From CAYQUC01 sp964514215 (GTDB taxonomy: Bacteria > Pseudomonadota > Gammaproteobacteria > UBA6429 > Thiohalophilaceae): DNA of 8,059 nucleotides. Where the stretch lies: assembly GCA_964514215.1 (NCBI GenBank), contig CAZEPW010000092.1, positions 1 through 8,059 of the forward strand, written 5' to 3'. A model generated the notes under the pieces. It worked only from the letters and a program-made list of their open reading frames with translations, searched no databases and had not been told where the DNA came from. Positions 1 to 6,031 of the stretch are shown here, piece after piece. Made by a program: the position numbers and the translations under genes. Position 1 is the stretch's first letter. Every line of letters begins with the position of its first letter.

Positions 1-62
1 TTGGTATAAGAATAATAGTTATTTTTTAAAACTCAAATTTGAAAATAACGGTCATCCCGGTA
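1..62 (+). repeat. Dispersed palindromic repeat, copy 1 (lacks right half)
   Basis: This 62-bp stretch matches positions 85-146 with only six differences and no gap. Both copies begin TTGGTATAAG and end CCCGGTA. It contains an inner inverted repeat, GTTATTTT (19-26) and AAAATAAC (42-49). After position 62 the match stops, so the right arm of the GC-rich hairpin seen in copy 2 is missing. The copy may continue to the left of the window. It is an intergenic element, not coding. Family identity is inferred from structure only. Confidence 0.8.
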
Positions 63-84
63 ACAGTTGTTTTTGGTTCTTATG

Positions 85-172
85 TTGGTATAAGAAGAAT
101 GGTTATTTTTTAAAACCTAAATTTGAAAATAACCGTCACCCCGGTAGTCTTTTGAGCCGGGGTCTCGGTTTT
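85..172 (+). repeat. Dispersed palindromic repeat, copy 2 (full length)
   Basis: This is the most complete copy, about 88 bp. Two hairpins are visible. The first pairs GGTTATTTT (101-109) with AAAATAACC (126-134). The second pairs ACCCCGG (138-144) with CCGGGGT (157-163) around a 12-nt loop. A third copy on the other strand (1782-1871) keeps the same order and loop length but carries two C-G to T-A pair swaps in the second stem, so the fold itself appears to be conserved. The element ends just before the GFA-family gene and probably contributes to its leader or promoter region. It resembles REP- or MITE-like non-autonomous elements; no transposase is present. Confidence 0.85.
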
Positions 173-180
173 AATGATAT

Positions 181-185
181 GGAGG
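181..185 (+). promoter_or_regulatory. Ribosome binding site GGAGG that sets the GFA start
   Basis: GGAGG lies 5 nt before ATG 191, a normal spacing. ATG 179 overlaps this site and ATG 188 is only 2 nt away. A TTG at 152 would begin inside the palindromic repeat. ATG 191 is therefore the preferred start. Confidence 0.7.
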
Positions 186-190
186 CAATG

Positions 191-604
191 ATGTTGACAG
201 AAATATTTAAAGGGAGTTGTTTGTGTGGTCAAATTAGCTATAAAATAATTGGCGTGCCAGAGCGTTTTTATCATTGCCATTGTCAACGTTGCCGTAAAGC
301 CACTGGAACGGGTCATGCTAGTAATATAATGGTGAAAGTTGAAAAAATTAATTGGCTTGCGGGTAAGAAATTATTAAATCGATTTAATGTTCCTCAAGCT
401 GAACGGTTTTATAGTTTATTTTGTAGTGCGTGCGGTAGTCCTATGCCGCGTGATGTACCAGAGTTAGGTTTGGTCGCTATTCCTGCAGGTTCTTTAGATG
501 TTGAGCCGTCACTAAAACCCAATGCACGAATTTTTTGGGATTCTCGAAGTGAATGGTCGTGTTCCGGGGAGGATATTGTTTGTTATTCGGAGTATGCGAT
601 ATAG
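191..604 (+). CDS. GFA-family (CENP-V/GFA domain) zinc protein
   Basis: The 137-residue product belongs to the GFA family, named after glutathione-dependent formaldehyde-activating enzyme, whose members are small cytoplasmic zinc proteins. The zinc ligands are all visible: C10-x-C12 in GSCLCGQISY, C29-H-C31-x-x-C34 in HCHCQRCRK, and C78-x-x-C81 in FCSACG. Length and motif order fit a complete single-domain member. Most family members have unknown substrates, and true formaldehyde-glutathione activity has been assigned to few, so no reaction is claimed. The start is ATG 191, supported by GGAGG at 181-185. The gene stands alone, preceded by two repeat copies and facing the cysteine-rich gene with a 35-bp gap. 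No glutathione-dependent formaldehyde dehydrogenase is visible nearby, so the context does not reveal its job. Confidence 0.9.
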   Translation: MLTEIFKGSCLCGQISYKIIGVPERFYHCHCQRCRKATGTGHASNIMVKVEKINWLAGKKLLNRFNVPQAERFYSLFCSACGSPMPRDVPELGLVAIPAGSLDVEPSLKPNARIFWDSRSEWSCSGEDIVCYSEYAI

Positions 605-639
605 ATAATGGCGTAGCTTAGAAATTATTTTAAATGGAT

Positions 640-1056
640 TTAAGAATGATGTTTTTTACGATGACTAAATAACTTGATATCTTGCACAATTTCGTTAAAT
701 GGAAAATTACTGGCTTCGTTATAAAGCAATTCTGCAGTGGCAATAATATCCGGAATGACTGGTGGTGAATTAATTCCGATATCCATTACGCGTTGCATCC
801 CTAATATACCGCCGCATCGAATTTTCATTGATTGTGAGTGTGTTAATAATGTTTCTGTAGTATCAAAACCCAAAATAAAACTGGAATTATTTTTTAATGA
901 GTTTGCTAATTTTGTGCATGAGAGAAAAAATGTTGAATCTCGATTACAGGCCATTTTCCCGGTGCAGCGTTCCATGAGCGAAGCATACGGACATTGACAC
1001 CAGCCGCCAATAACGGGCTTGGAAAAAGGGCATAATTTTTGGTACTTTATAGACAC
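640..1056 (-). CDS. Uncharacterised cysteine-rich protein
   Basis: I do not recognise this 138-residue protein. Its N-terminal third is dense in cysteine: C9, C20, C22, C31, C37 and C47, with one more at C81 in KIRCGGILGMQR. The pattern, CPFSKP-x4-WCQCPYASLMERC-x5-C-x9-C, suggests a zinc- or iron-sulfur-binding fold. The second half is mostly polar and helical in appearance, with a His-Lys-rich tail (HRKKHH). No signal peptide or membrane segment is visible, so it is probably cytoplasmic. The start is GTG 1056, the only usual start codon before the cysteines, but no clear ribosome binding site precedes it. The frame stays open upstream to about 1131, so the N-terminus is uncertain. A plus-strand frame across 737-997 lacks such a motif pattern and is judged a shadow. 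Convergent with the GFA gene. Confidence 0.7.
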   Translation of the reverse strand: MSIKYQKLCPFSKPVIGGWCQCPYASLMERCTGKMACNRDSTFFLSCTKLANSLKNNSSFILGFDTTETLLTHSQSMKIRCGGILGMQRVMDIGINSPPVIPDIIATAELLYNEASNFPFNEIVQDIKLFSHRKKHHS

Positions 1057-1308
1057 ATATAAAGTATAGAATAATTTACCGGATTCTTGTAGCGAGATGT
1101 TTATTTTTGAATAAAAATTTGGTGCTTGATTTTATCTATTTTACATTTCTAATTATTGTTTGGAATTCAAATTTTAACAGTTCCAGTTTCCGTTACTACT
1201 AAGCTTTATAAATCAATTTAAAAAATGTCATCTAGTTGATCTTTTGTAGCAAAACATAAATTTTTTTTGATGCGGTATTTAAAAGTGCAAATTGGGGAGT
1301 AAATTATA
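1057..1308. other. AT-rich gap, nothing recognised
   Basis: No gene, RNA or convincing terminator is seen here. The stretch must hold the promoter of the minus-strand cysteine-rich gene, but no -35/-10 pair stands out from the AT-rich background. Confidence 0.5.
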
Positions 1309-1781
1309 TTAGACATGCTTGTGTTTATCGTAAATAGTTAAAATTTCTGGCATCGCTTGTTCAAAGGCATGGATGATGTCGGGAGTGTACCGCTATCGTG
1401 CATTGGTGCTAATTGTAAAATGGCACGTATGTAATTTGCATTTATATATTTGGTGTAGGGGCTTTCGGTGCTAAGTTATTGTGCAATTATTTTTGAATAA
1501 TGACTCATTTGGTAGAGCTGATTACCGGTTTCAGGAACGCGACTTTCGGCTAATTTAGCCCGTCCTTCGATAACGATGGTTTTATTGACGGCGTAGCTGA
1601 TTTGCGGTGTTATATTATTTAAAAATTCTAAGTTGTGTTAAGGTGTTAAACGCGAGTGTCATATCGCCGATTTCATTATGCACATTATGAATGTTTAATG
1701 TCGAAGTAATAGCTTAACAGTTAAGTAAATAACCCCAGATTTATACAAGAATTATAGTCGCGTAAACTTATAATATTGAGG
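1309..1781 (-). pseudogene. Decayed membrane HAMP / HD-GYP phosphodiesterase
   Basis: Reading the minus strand gives pieces of one protein in shifting frames. From about 1770 there is a hydrophobic segment (VYATIILV, stop, IWGYLL). It is followed by a HAMP-like piece, HNEIGDMTLAFNTLTQL (to about 1630). A frame change follows, then an HD-GYP start: ITPQISYAVNKTIVIEG, LAESRVPETGNQLYQMSHYS and LAPMHDSG, with the HD dyad at 1400-1395. The next piece, in another frame, is PDIIHAFEQAMPEILTIYD, which resembles the extreme C-terminus of HD-GYP domains, ending at TAA 1309. About 100 residues containing the GYP motif and most metal ligands appear deleted near 1385. At least four in-frame stops and two frame changes make it inactive. 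HD-GYP domains hydrolyse cyclic-di-GMP. The N-terminal sensor part is missing, and a repeat copy abuts the break. Confidence 0.8.
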
Positions 1782-1871
1782 TTTTAACCGTGAATTCCGA
1801 CTCAAAACATTACCGGAATGGCGGTTACTTTTAAATTTAGATTTTAAAATAGCGATTAACCTTTATGCCAA
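1782..1871 (-). repeat. Dispersed palindromic repeat, copy 3 (inverted)
   Basis: Read on the minus strand, this stretch begins TTGGCATAA (1871-1863) and follows copy 2 along its whole length with about one net gap. The hairpin pairs ATTCCG with CGGAAT (plus-strand 1794-1799 and 1814-1819) around a 12-nt loop plus one G-T closing pair. Relative to copy 2, two C-G pairs have become T-A on both arms, which keeps the stem. The inner AT-rich inverted repeat is degraded. It lies at the broken N-terminal end of the HD-GYP remnant, so insertion or recombination here may have helped disable that gene. Confidence 0.8.
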
Positions 1872-1952
1872 CTTCAAATTAAATAGGTTCATGGTACGAT
1901 AAATACCCTATTATTTTTATGCCGCTAATCATGCTTTATAATACTTTGGTTA

Positions 1953-1979
1953 TCAAGTTTATTGTTTTATGGCCGACAA
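1953..1979 (+). promoter_or_regulatory. FliA (sigma-28) promoter of the MCP gene
   Basis: TCAAGTTT (1953-1960), an 11-nt spacer, then GCCGACAA (1972-1979) match the flagellar sigma factor consensus TAAAGTTT-N11-GCCGATAA with one change in each box and exact spacing. Transcription would start near 1986, giving a leader of about 70 nt. This ties the chemoreceptor to the late flagellar regulon. Confidence 0.85.
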
Positions 1980-1988
1980 AAACAAGTG

Positions 1989-2006
1989 TAGCAATAGTTG
2001 CTATTG
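1989..2006 (+). other. Overlapping small palindromes at the MCP mRNA 5' end
   Basis: TAGCAA-TAG-TTGCTA (1989-2003) and CAATAG-TTG-CTATTG (1992-2006) are two mutually exclusive 6-bp hairpins. They lie a few bases downstream of the predicted FliA start site, so either would form a hairpin at the very 5' end of the transcript, possibly a stabiliser. An operator is also possible. Confidence 0.45.
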
Positions 2007-2055
2007 AAGTCTGTTAAAAATTCAGTTAAGTGTTTGATCCTAAGGATTTTATTAA

Positions 2056-3240
2056 ATGAAATTTGAGCCGAGTATATTACGTAATCTACGAATGGCCTTT
2101 ATCGTTTTTGGCGGTTCAGTTGGTGTGGTTTTTCCGTTTTATGCGGAATTTTTTGTGGCGTGGAAGCCGGGTATGTATGTCTGGTTTTTTGTGGGTAGTA
2201 TTATAGCGGGTATAACAATTGGCATTGTTAATTCTATTTTGGTCAAAGTTATGCTACTTAAAAAATTGAAAAGCATTGTTGATGTTGCTCATGCCATTAG
2301 TAATAAAGATGTCAGCCATACATGCCATATAAAGAGTAACGATTTAATTGGAGATTTGATTAATAGTTTTAATTTAATGGCGCTAACCTTGCGCGATATG
2401 ATTGGGAAAATAAATGAAGAATCTAGACAGCTTTATTCTACTTCTGATTCGTTAAAAAGTCTTACTGCAGAAGCAACTAATGGTAGTCAAAATCAGCAAT
2501 CTCAAATAGAACAGGTTGCAACAGCGGTTAATGAAATGGCGGCAACAGCCCAAGAGGTGGCGCGCCATGCTGATGAAACGGCCTCTGCCACTAAAGAAGC
2601 CAATCAGCACAGTGATAACGCAAAAAAAGTAGTTGGTGAAGCTAAAAGTTCGGTTGGTGTGTTAGCCGATATGGTTAGCAATGCCTCCGATGTTATTAAT
2701 AATTTAGAAAAAGAAAGTGAAAATATTGGTAATGTGTTGTCGGTGATAAATGGCATTGCCGAGCAAACCAATTTATTGGCATTAAATGCAGCTATTGAAG
2801 CTGCTCGTGCGGGTGATCAGGGGCGCGGTTTTGCTGTGGTGGCAGATGAAGTAAGAACCTTGGCAACCCGTACTCAAGAATCAACCAAAGAAATTAGTGA
2901 TATGATTAATAATCTTCAAGCCGGTTCTCGTGAAGCAGTGGCAACTATGGAACAAGGTCGAGAGCAAGCCAAGCAAGGTGTTGAATATACCGAGCAAGCG
3001 GTGGAAGCTTTAGGCATTATTACTAATAATATTACGACCATTAATGATATGAGCATACAAATAGCCGGTGCGGCTGATGAGCAAAACTCGGTTGTTGAGG
3101 ATGTTAATCAAAATGTGGTGGCGATTAATGATGTTGCGATGCAAACCACAGACAATATTTCTCAAGTGGATATTGCAAGCCATGATGTGGCACAACACGC
3201 TGCTGTGTTACATGATTTGGTCGAAGATTTTAAATTATAA
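2056..3240 (+). CDS. Methyl-accepting chemotaxis protein with minimal periplasmic loop
   Basis: This 394-residue receptor signals through CheW and CheA to the flagellar motor. Two hydrophobic segments (about residues 12-30 and 41-64) are separated by roughly ten residues (EFFVAWKPG), so there is no periplasmic ligand-binding domain. A HAMP domain follows (about 65-115), then a long coiled-coil signalling domain. The conserved tip is near residues 236-270, with EQTNLLALNAAIEAARAG and GRGFAVVADEVR. The arms on either side of the tip are about 130-145 residues, compatible with the 40-heptad class. The C-terminus ends VEDFKL without a CheR-tethering pentapeptide. The start ATG has AAGGA at 2042-2046, 9 nt upstream. 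Expression is probably under FliA control. What it senses is unknown: membrane state, cytoplasmic redox or energy signals, or a partner protein are all possible. Confidence 0.95.
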   Translation: MKFEPSILRNLRMAFIVFGGSVGVVFPFYAEFFVAWKPGMYVWFFVGSIIAGITIGIVNSILVKVMLLKKLKSIVDVAHAISNKDVSHTCHIKSNDLIGDLINSFNLMALTLRDMIGKINEESRQLYSTSDSLKSLTAEATNGSQNQQSQIEQVATAVNEMAATAQEVARHADETASATKEANQHSDNAKKVVGEAKSSVGVLADMVSNASDVINNLEKESENIGNVLSVINGIAEQTNLLALNAAIEAARAGDQGRGFAVVADEVRTLATRTQESTKEISDMINNLQAGSREAVATMEQGREQAKQGVEYTEQAVEALGIITNNITTINDMSIQIAGAADEQNSVVEDVNQNVVAINDVAMQTTDNISQVDIASHDVAQHAAVLHDLVEDFKL

Positions 3241-3243
3241 GAT

Positions 3244-3999
3244 TTAACGACAAATTGATAATAAGCGTGCGGCTTTACTTTTACATGGATCCGATTTAAA
3301 ACCTTTTTCTGGTGTTTCATCTGGTGCCACATTAGTTTCGATAGAAACGATTTCTTCTTCTTCTTCATAGTCAGTTTTTGGGATAACGTTGTTAACTGCT
3401 TGAGTTAACTTTTTATTTTCCTTGGCTTTTTTAGCGGCTCTAAGTGCTTTTTCTTTTCTAAATGCTTTGGATTTAGCTGCGCGTAGTTTTGCATCGCGAG
3501 CTGCTTTGGCTTTTAGTTTAGCTGCTTTTAATTTTCGTGTTTTTGCTTTAGCGCGTTTTTGTTTTTGAATTCGTTCACGTCGAGCTTTATCTTTGGCTAT
3601 TTTTAAGGTTTTGGTACGTGCAGCAGCTTGAGCTTGTTGTTGGCGTAAAGCTTCAGGGCTTTGGTTTGGTTTGGTTCTGACTTTAGGAATATTAACTTTA
3701 GTGGTTTTATTTGAATTAGCGTTTTGGTTTTTAAGGCGTTTAATCGCATTAGCCGCCTTTTTATCACCGGCAGCTTGTGCTTGTTGATACATTTTGAGTG
3801 CATTAATATTACTTTTTTCGATACCTTCGCCTTTTTCATACATTTCGCCCATTTTCATCATGGCCGAGGTGATACCACTTTCAGCCATTTTTTGTTGAAA
3901 CATAAACAGGCTTTTTAAGGTGTCGTCTCCCGCTGCCAATGCAACGGAAAACGCACTGAATGATAAGAAAAATAGTAATGATAGGCGTCTAAAAATCAT
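3244..3999 (-). CDS. Secreted Sel1-like, lysine/alanine-rich protein
   Basis: The 251-residue product starts with a signal peptide (residues 1-22, cleavage after ALA) and so is probably periplasmic. A single Sel1-like helical repeat spans about 38-82 (SAMMKMGEMYEKGEGI and NALKMYQQAQAAGDKKAANAI). Residues 118-200 are a highly basic Lys/Ala/Arg-rich helix resembling the rod regions of TolA or TonB in composition. An acidic patch, DYEEEEE, follows at 210-216. The tail has two cysteines (C239 and C250, SDPCKSKAARLLSICR) that could form a disulfide. It is the last gene of the porin/binding-protein set, 55 bp after its neighbour, with only a weak ribosome binding site (GTGAG). It ends 3 bp from the convergent MCP stop. 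Function is unknown; a scaffold or envelope-spanning adaptor is an inference from composition. Confidence 0.85.
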   Translation of the reverse strand: MIFRRLSLLFFLSFSAFSVALAAGDDTLKSLFMFQQKMAESGITSAMMKMGEMYEKGEGIEKSNINALKMYQQAQAAGDKKAANAIKRLKNQNANSNKTTKVNIPKVRTKPNQSPEALRQQQAQAAARTKTLKIAKDKARRERIQKQKRAKAKTRKLKAAKLKAKAARDAKLRAAKSKAFRKEKALRAAKKAKENKKLTQAVNNVIPKTDYEEEEEIVSIETNVAPDETPEKGFKSDPCKSKAARLLSICR

Positions 4000-4054
4000 T
4001 TTTATCTCACTTTTTGCTGTTTACGTATGTTCATTAACGATACCAATTAATTGC

Positions 4055-4501
4055 TTAGGGTAAGGTTAAAATAACTTTAACGGATTTCTTTAAAAATTTT
4101 ACGTAGCGTGCGTCAATATAGCCAATGCCACCTTCTGTTTGTGCCACCCATTTTATGACACCTCGATTGGTATCAATTTGTTTTGGTGGTTTACCTTTAC
4201 CGGTGTATTTTAATTTGGACCAGTAACGATTGACTTCGCGATCCGATTTTTTTACCACCGTTTTGTAAAATGTTTTGTGTATTGATGATTTTTTGGGTAA
4301 ATCAAACGGAATCACCTTTACACCATTAGAATAGCTTTTAACTTTACCTAAGTATATTTTAGCCAGAATTTTTTTAGATATGCCGCTGTCGTCGACATCA
4401 GGATGCGCAATGATTGCAATAGCAGCATGGCTAACCATACTTGACAATAATAATGCTATTATGGCAAATGCACGAAATAAATTTTTGTGTAACGTAATCA
4501 T
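4055..4501 (-). CDS. Half-size PstS-like periplasmic binding protein
   Basis: The 148-residue precursor has a signal peptide (cleavage after SHA, residue 26) and matches the PstS-like periplasmic binding protein family. Visible family features are the segment GISKKILAKIYLGKVKSYSNG (about 40-60), the W94-S-K-L-x-x-x-GKGKPP stretch, and VIKWVAQTEGGIGYID (115-130). Canonical PstS proteins exceed 300 residues and have two lobes. This one is about 120 residues when mature, enough for one lobe or a pared-down fold. No PstA, PstB or PstC gene is in the window, so ABC import is not supported here. The ribosome binding site AGAGG lies about 6 nt before the start. The gene begins 9 bp after the porin stop, so the two are surely co-transcribed. 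Phosphate as ligand is known of the family, not shown here. Confidence 0.85.
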   Translation of the reverse strand: MITLHKNLFRAFAIIALLLSSMVSHAAIAIIAHPDVDDSGISKKILAKIYLGKVKSYSNGVKVIPFDLPKKSSIHKTFYKTVVKKSDREVNRYWSKLKYTGKGKPPKQIDTNRGVIKWVAQTEGGIGYIDARYVKFLKKSVKVILTLP

Positions 4502-4510
4502 CGTAATCCT

Positions 4511-5635
4511 CTAGAAAAGTAAATCTACAGCAACGGTATAGATTGTACCTGTGCCTGTTAATGGGGCGTCATATAAACCGTAGTTTCCTGTGCCACCGGT
4601 TTTTTTGGTTGCAACTTCAAATTTTAATGCAGCGGATTCGTCTATTTCCATCCGTAGGCCGAGCGCAGTAGAATCTTGTTTTAAACTAAAGGGGCTAGCA
4701 TCTTTACCTTTGTCTAATTTGGCAATCGTAACATAGGGAAGATAATCATTTATACGATAACCTGCCGTGATATAGGACGCAGTTTGATCCGGAAAAGCTG
4801 CGGCTAATTGGGGAGCTGTATCACGCACAATATATTCTGAATAGATCACGATATTTTTGACATCCACGGTAATGCCGATACCGCCAAAGGCACCATCAAG
4901 ATCAGTTAGTGGGCCAAAATCAACCTTGGTTTTAAAATAACCCAAGCGTAGTGAGATACCTTCATAGGTAATACTGGTATTAAAGCCGAGCATATTGCGT
5001 GTTACGAAATCAGCCTGTGTTCCTGGAGACGTGCCAATAGGAAATCCCAATGGATCTAAAACACCGGCTGCAACTGCATTGGGTAATAAATACGTTGTGC
5101 TGGTACCACCACCAATATAAACCTCAGCAAGATAAGTGACTTCATTGGAGTTAGTTTGGTACACAAGATCCAAGCCGTTCACCGAACGAATGGGGTTGGT
5201 ACTATAAACTTCTTCTGGTGGTGACACCCAAGGGTAGGCATAGCCCACGTCTTTATAATCCGACACCATGTAAAACGGACCTTTTACTTTACCGATGCGT
5301 AATGACAGGTCGTTACTTATTTTGTAATTAGCATAGGCCCATTCGGTTTCAACATTGTATTTTTGTTGTGCGCCACCGCGGGTTGATAACACCACGGTCA
5401 TGTCTAATTTTGGAGATATATCCGTATAGAGCTGGATGCCGACATTACTTTCGCGTGTATCAAAATTGGTATAGCTTGTTTTTGCCAGTTCGCGGTTATA
5501 CGAAACACCGTCGCTATTTGAATTAGCAACCGCTTTAAACGTGGCATAACCACTTATTTCAATGTCAGCAGCGTGGCTAGTCGGTGAAACTAACACTAAT
5601 AGCCCGGTTAATATTTTGATGGCATGGTTTTTCAT
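4511..5635 (-). CDS. Outer-membrane porin
   Basis: The 374-residue precursor has a signal peptide ending SHA (residue 22). The mature part has alternating hydrophobic and polar strands, aromatic residues at strand ends, glycine-rich loops, and a C-terminal phenylalanine (YTVAVDLLF), the usual recognition signal for the BAM assembly machine. Segments such as IEISGYATFKAV at the start, RIGKVKGPFYMV and LRLGYFKTKVDF are typical of a general or anion-type trimeric porin. The ribosome binding site AAGGAG lies 5 nt before the ATG. It is the first gene of the minus-strand set. With the PstS-like protein directly behind it, a role in outer-membrane uptake of phosphate or a similar solute is plausible but not demonstrated. 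I saw no clear Pho box in the 70 bp upstream. Confidence 0.88.
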   Translation of the reverse strand: MKNHAIKILTGLLVLVSPTSHAADIEISGYATFKAVANSNSDGVSYNRELAKTSYTNFDTRESNVGIQLYTDISPKLDMTVVLSTRGGAQQKYNVETEWAYANYKISNDLSLRIGKVKGPFYMVSDYKDVGYAYPWVSPPEEVYSTNPIRSVNGLDLVYQTNSNEVTYLAEVYIGGGTSTTYLLPNAVAAGVLDPLGFPIGTSPGTQADFVTRNMLGFNTSITYEGISLRLGYFKTKVDFGPLTDLDGAFGGIGITVDVKNIVIYSEYIVRDTAPQLAAAFPDQTASYITAGYRINDYLPYVTIAKLDKGKDASPFSLKQDSTALGLRMEIDESAALKFEVATKKTGGTGNYGLYDAPLTGTGTIYTVAVDLLF

Positions 5636-6016
5636 TATTTCTCCTTGGAACGTATGTAAACCTACTCAAATAGCATAACTACAAAAGATAAATTTAAATC
5701 ATCGTAAAGAAATCGTATGGCTAAATGATTTAGTTTTCGTTTTATTATTTAAAATATAAGAGAAAACTTTAGCAAAAGATTTACATTTTTTTTGTACGTT
5801 TATACATAGAATAAACAAGCGTTGATTGCTTATTTTTGTAGTAGACACTGTCCAATTTAAAATGTCAAGTGTGAGATAACAGTTATGTTTGAGGCTGTAA
5901 TAGCAGTGATTTAATGTCGTATCCATCGTTTTTAATTCCTTATTTCTGTTGTCTAACTACTCTCTTAAAATTCTTAGTTTGCGATTAAAGGACGTGGGAA
6001 AATGTTTCGCTGAAAT

Positions 6017-6031
6017 ACGGTATGTTACCGT
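6017..6031. other. Perfect 6-bp hairpin ACGGTA-TGT-TACCGT
   Basis: ACGGTA (6017-6022) and TACCGT (6026-6031) form a perfect stem with a 3-nt loop, followed by TTTC on the plus strand. No plus-strand gene lies upstream for it to terminate, so an operator or chance palindrome is as likely as a weak terminator. Confidence 0.35.

Noticed and set aside
1..172. Tandem repeats as a CRISPR array
   Set aside because: Only two copies, imperfect, 62 bp long with a 22-bp gap, plus a dispersed third copy; spacing and length do not fit CRISPR.
152..190. N-terminal extension of the GFA protein from TTG 152
   Set aside because: Would start inside the palindromic repeat hairpin; ATG 191 has the ribosome binding site and matches the family's N-terminus.
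737..997. 86-codon plus-strand frame opposite the cysteine-rich gene
   Set aside because: No ribosome binding site or recognisable motif, and the opposite strand has a patterned cysteine-rich product.
1882..1920. AATAGG/CCTATT stem followed by a T-rich stretch
   Set aside because: Long 19-nt loop, AT-rich background, and no gene upstream on that strand.
3010..3368. Minus-strand frames under the 3' end of the MCP gene
   Set aside because: Low-information shadows of the MCP and Sel1-protein genes in other frames.
5699..5926. 75-codon minus-strand frame upstream of the porin
   Set aside because: Composition is that of random AT-rich DNA, with no signal peptide or motif; a possible AAGGA site 10 nt upstream is not enough.
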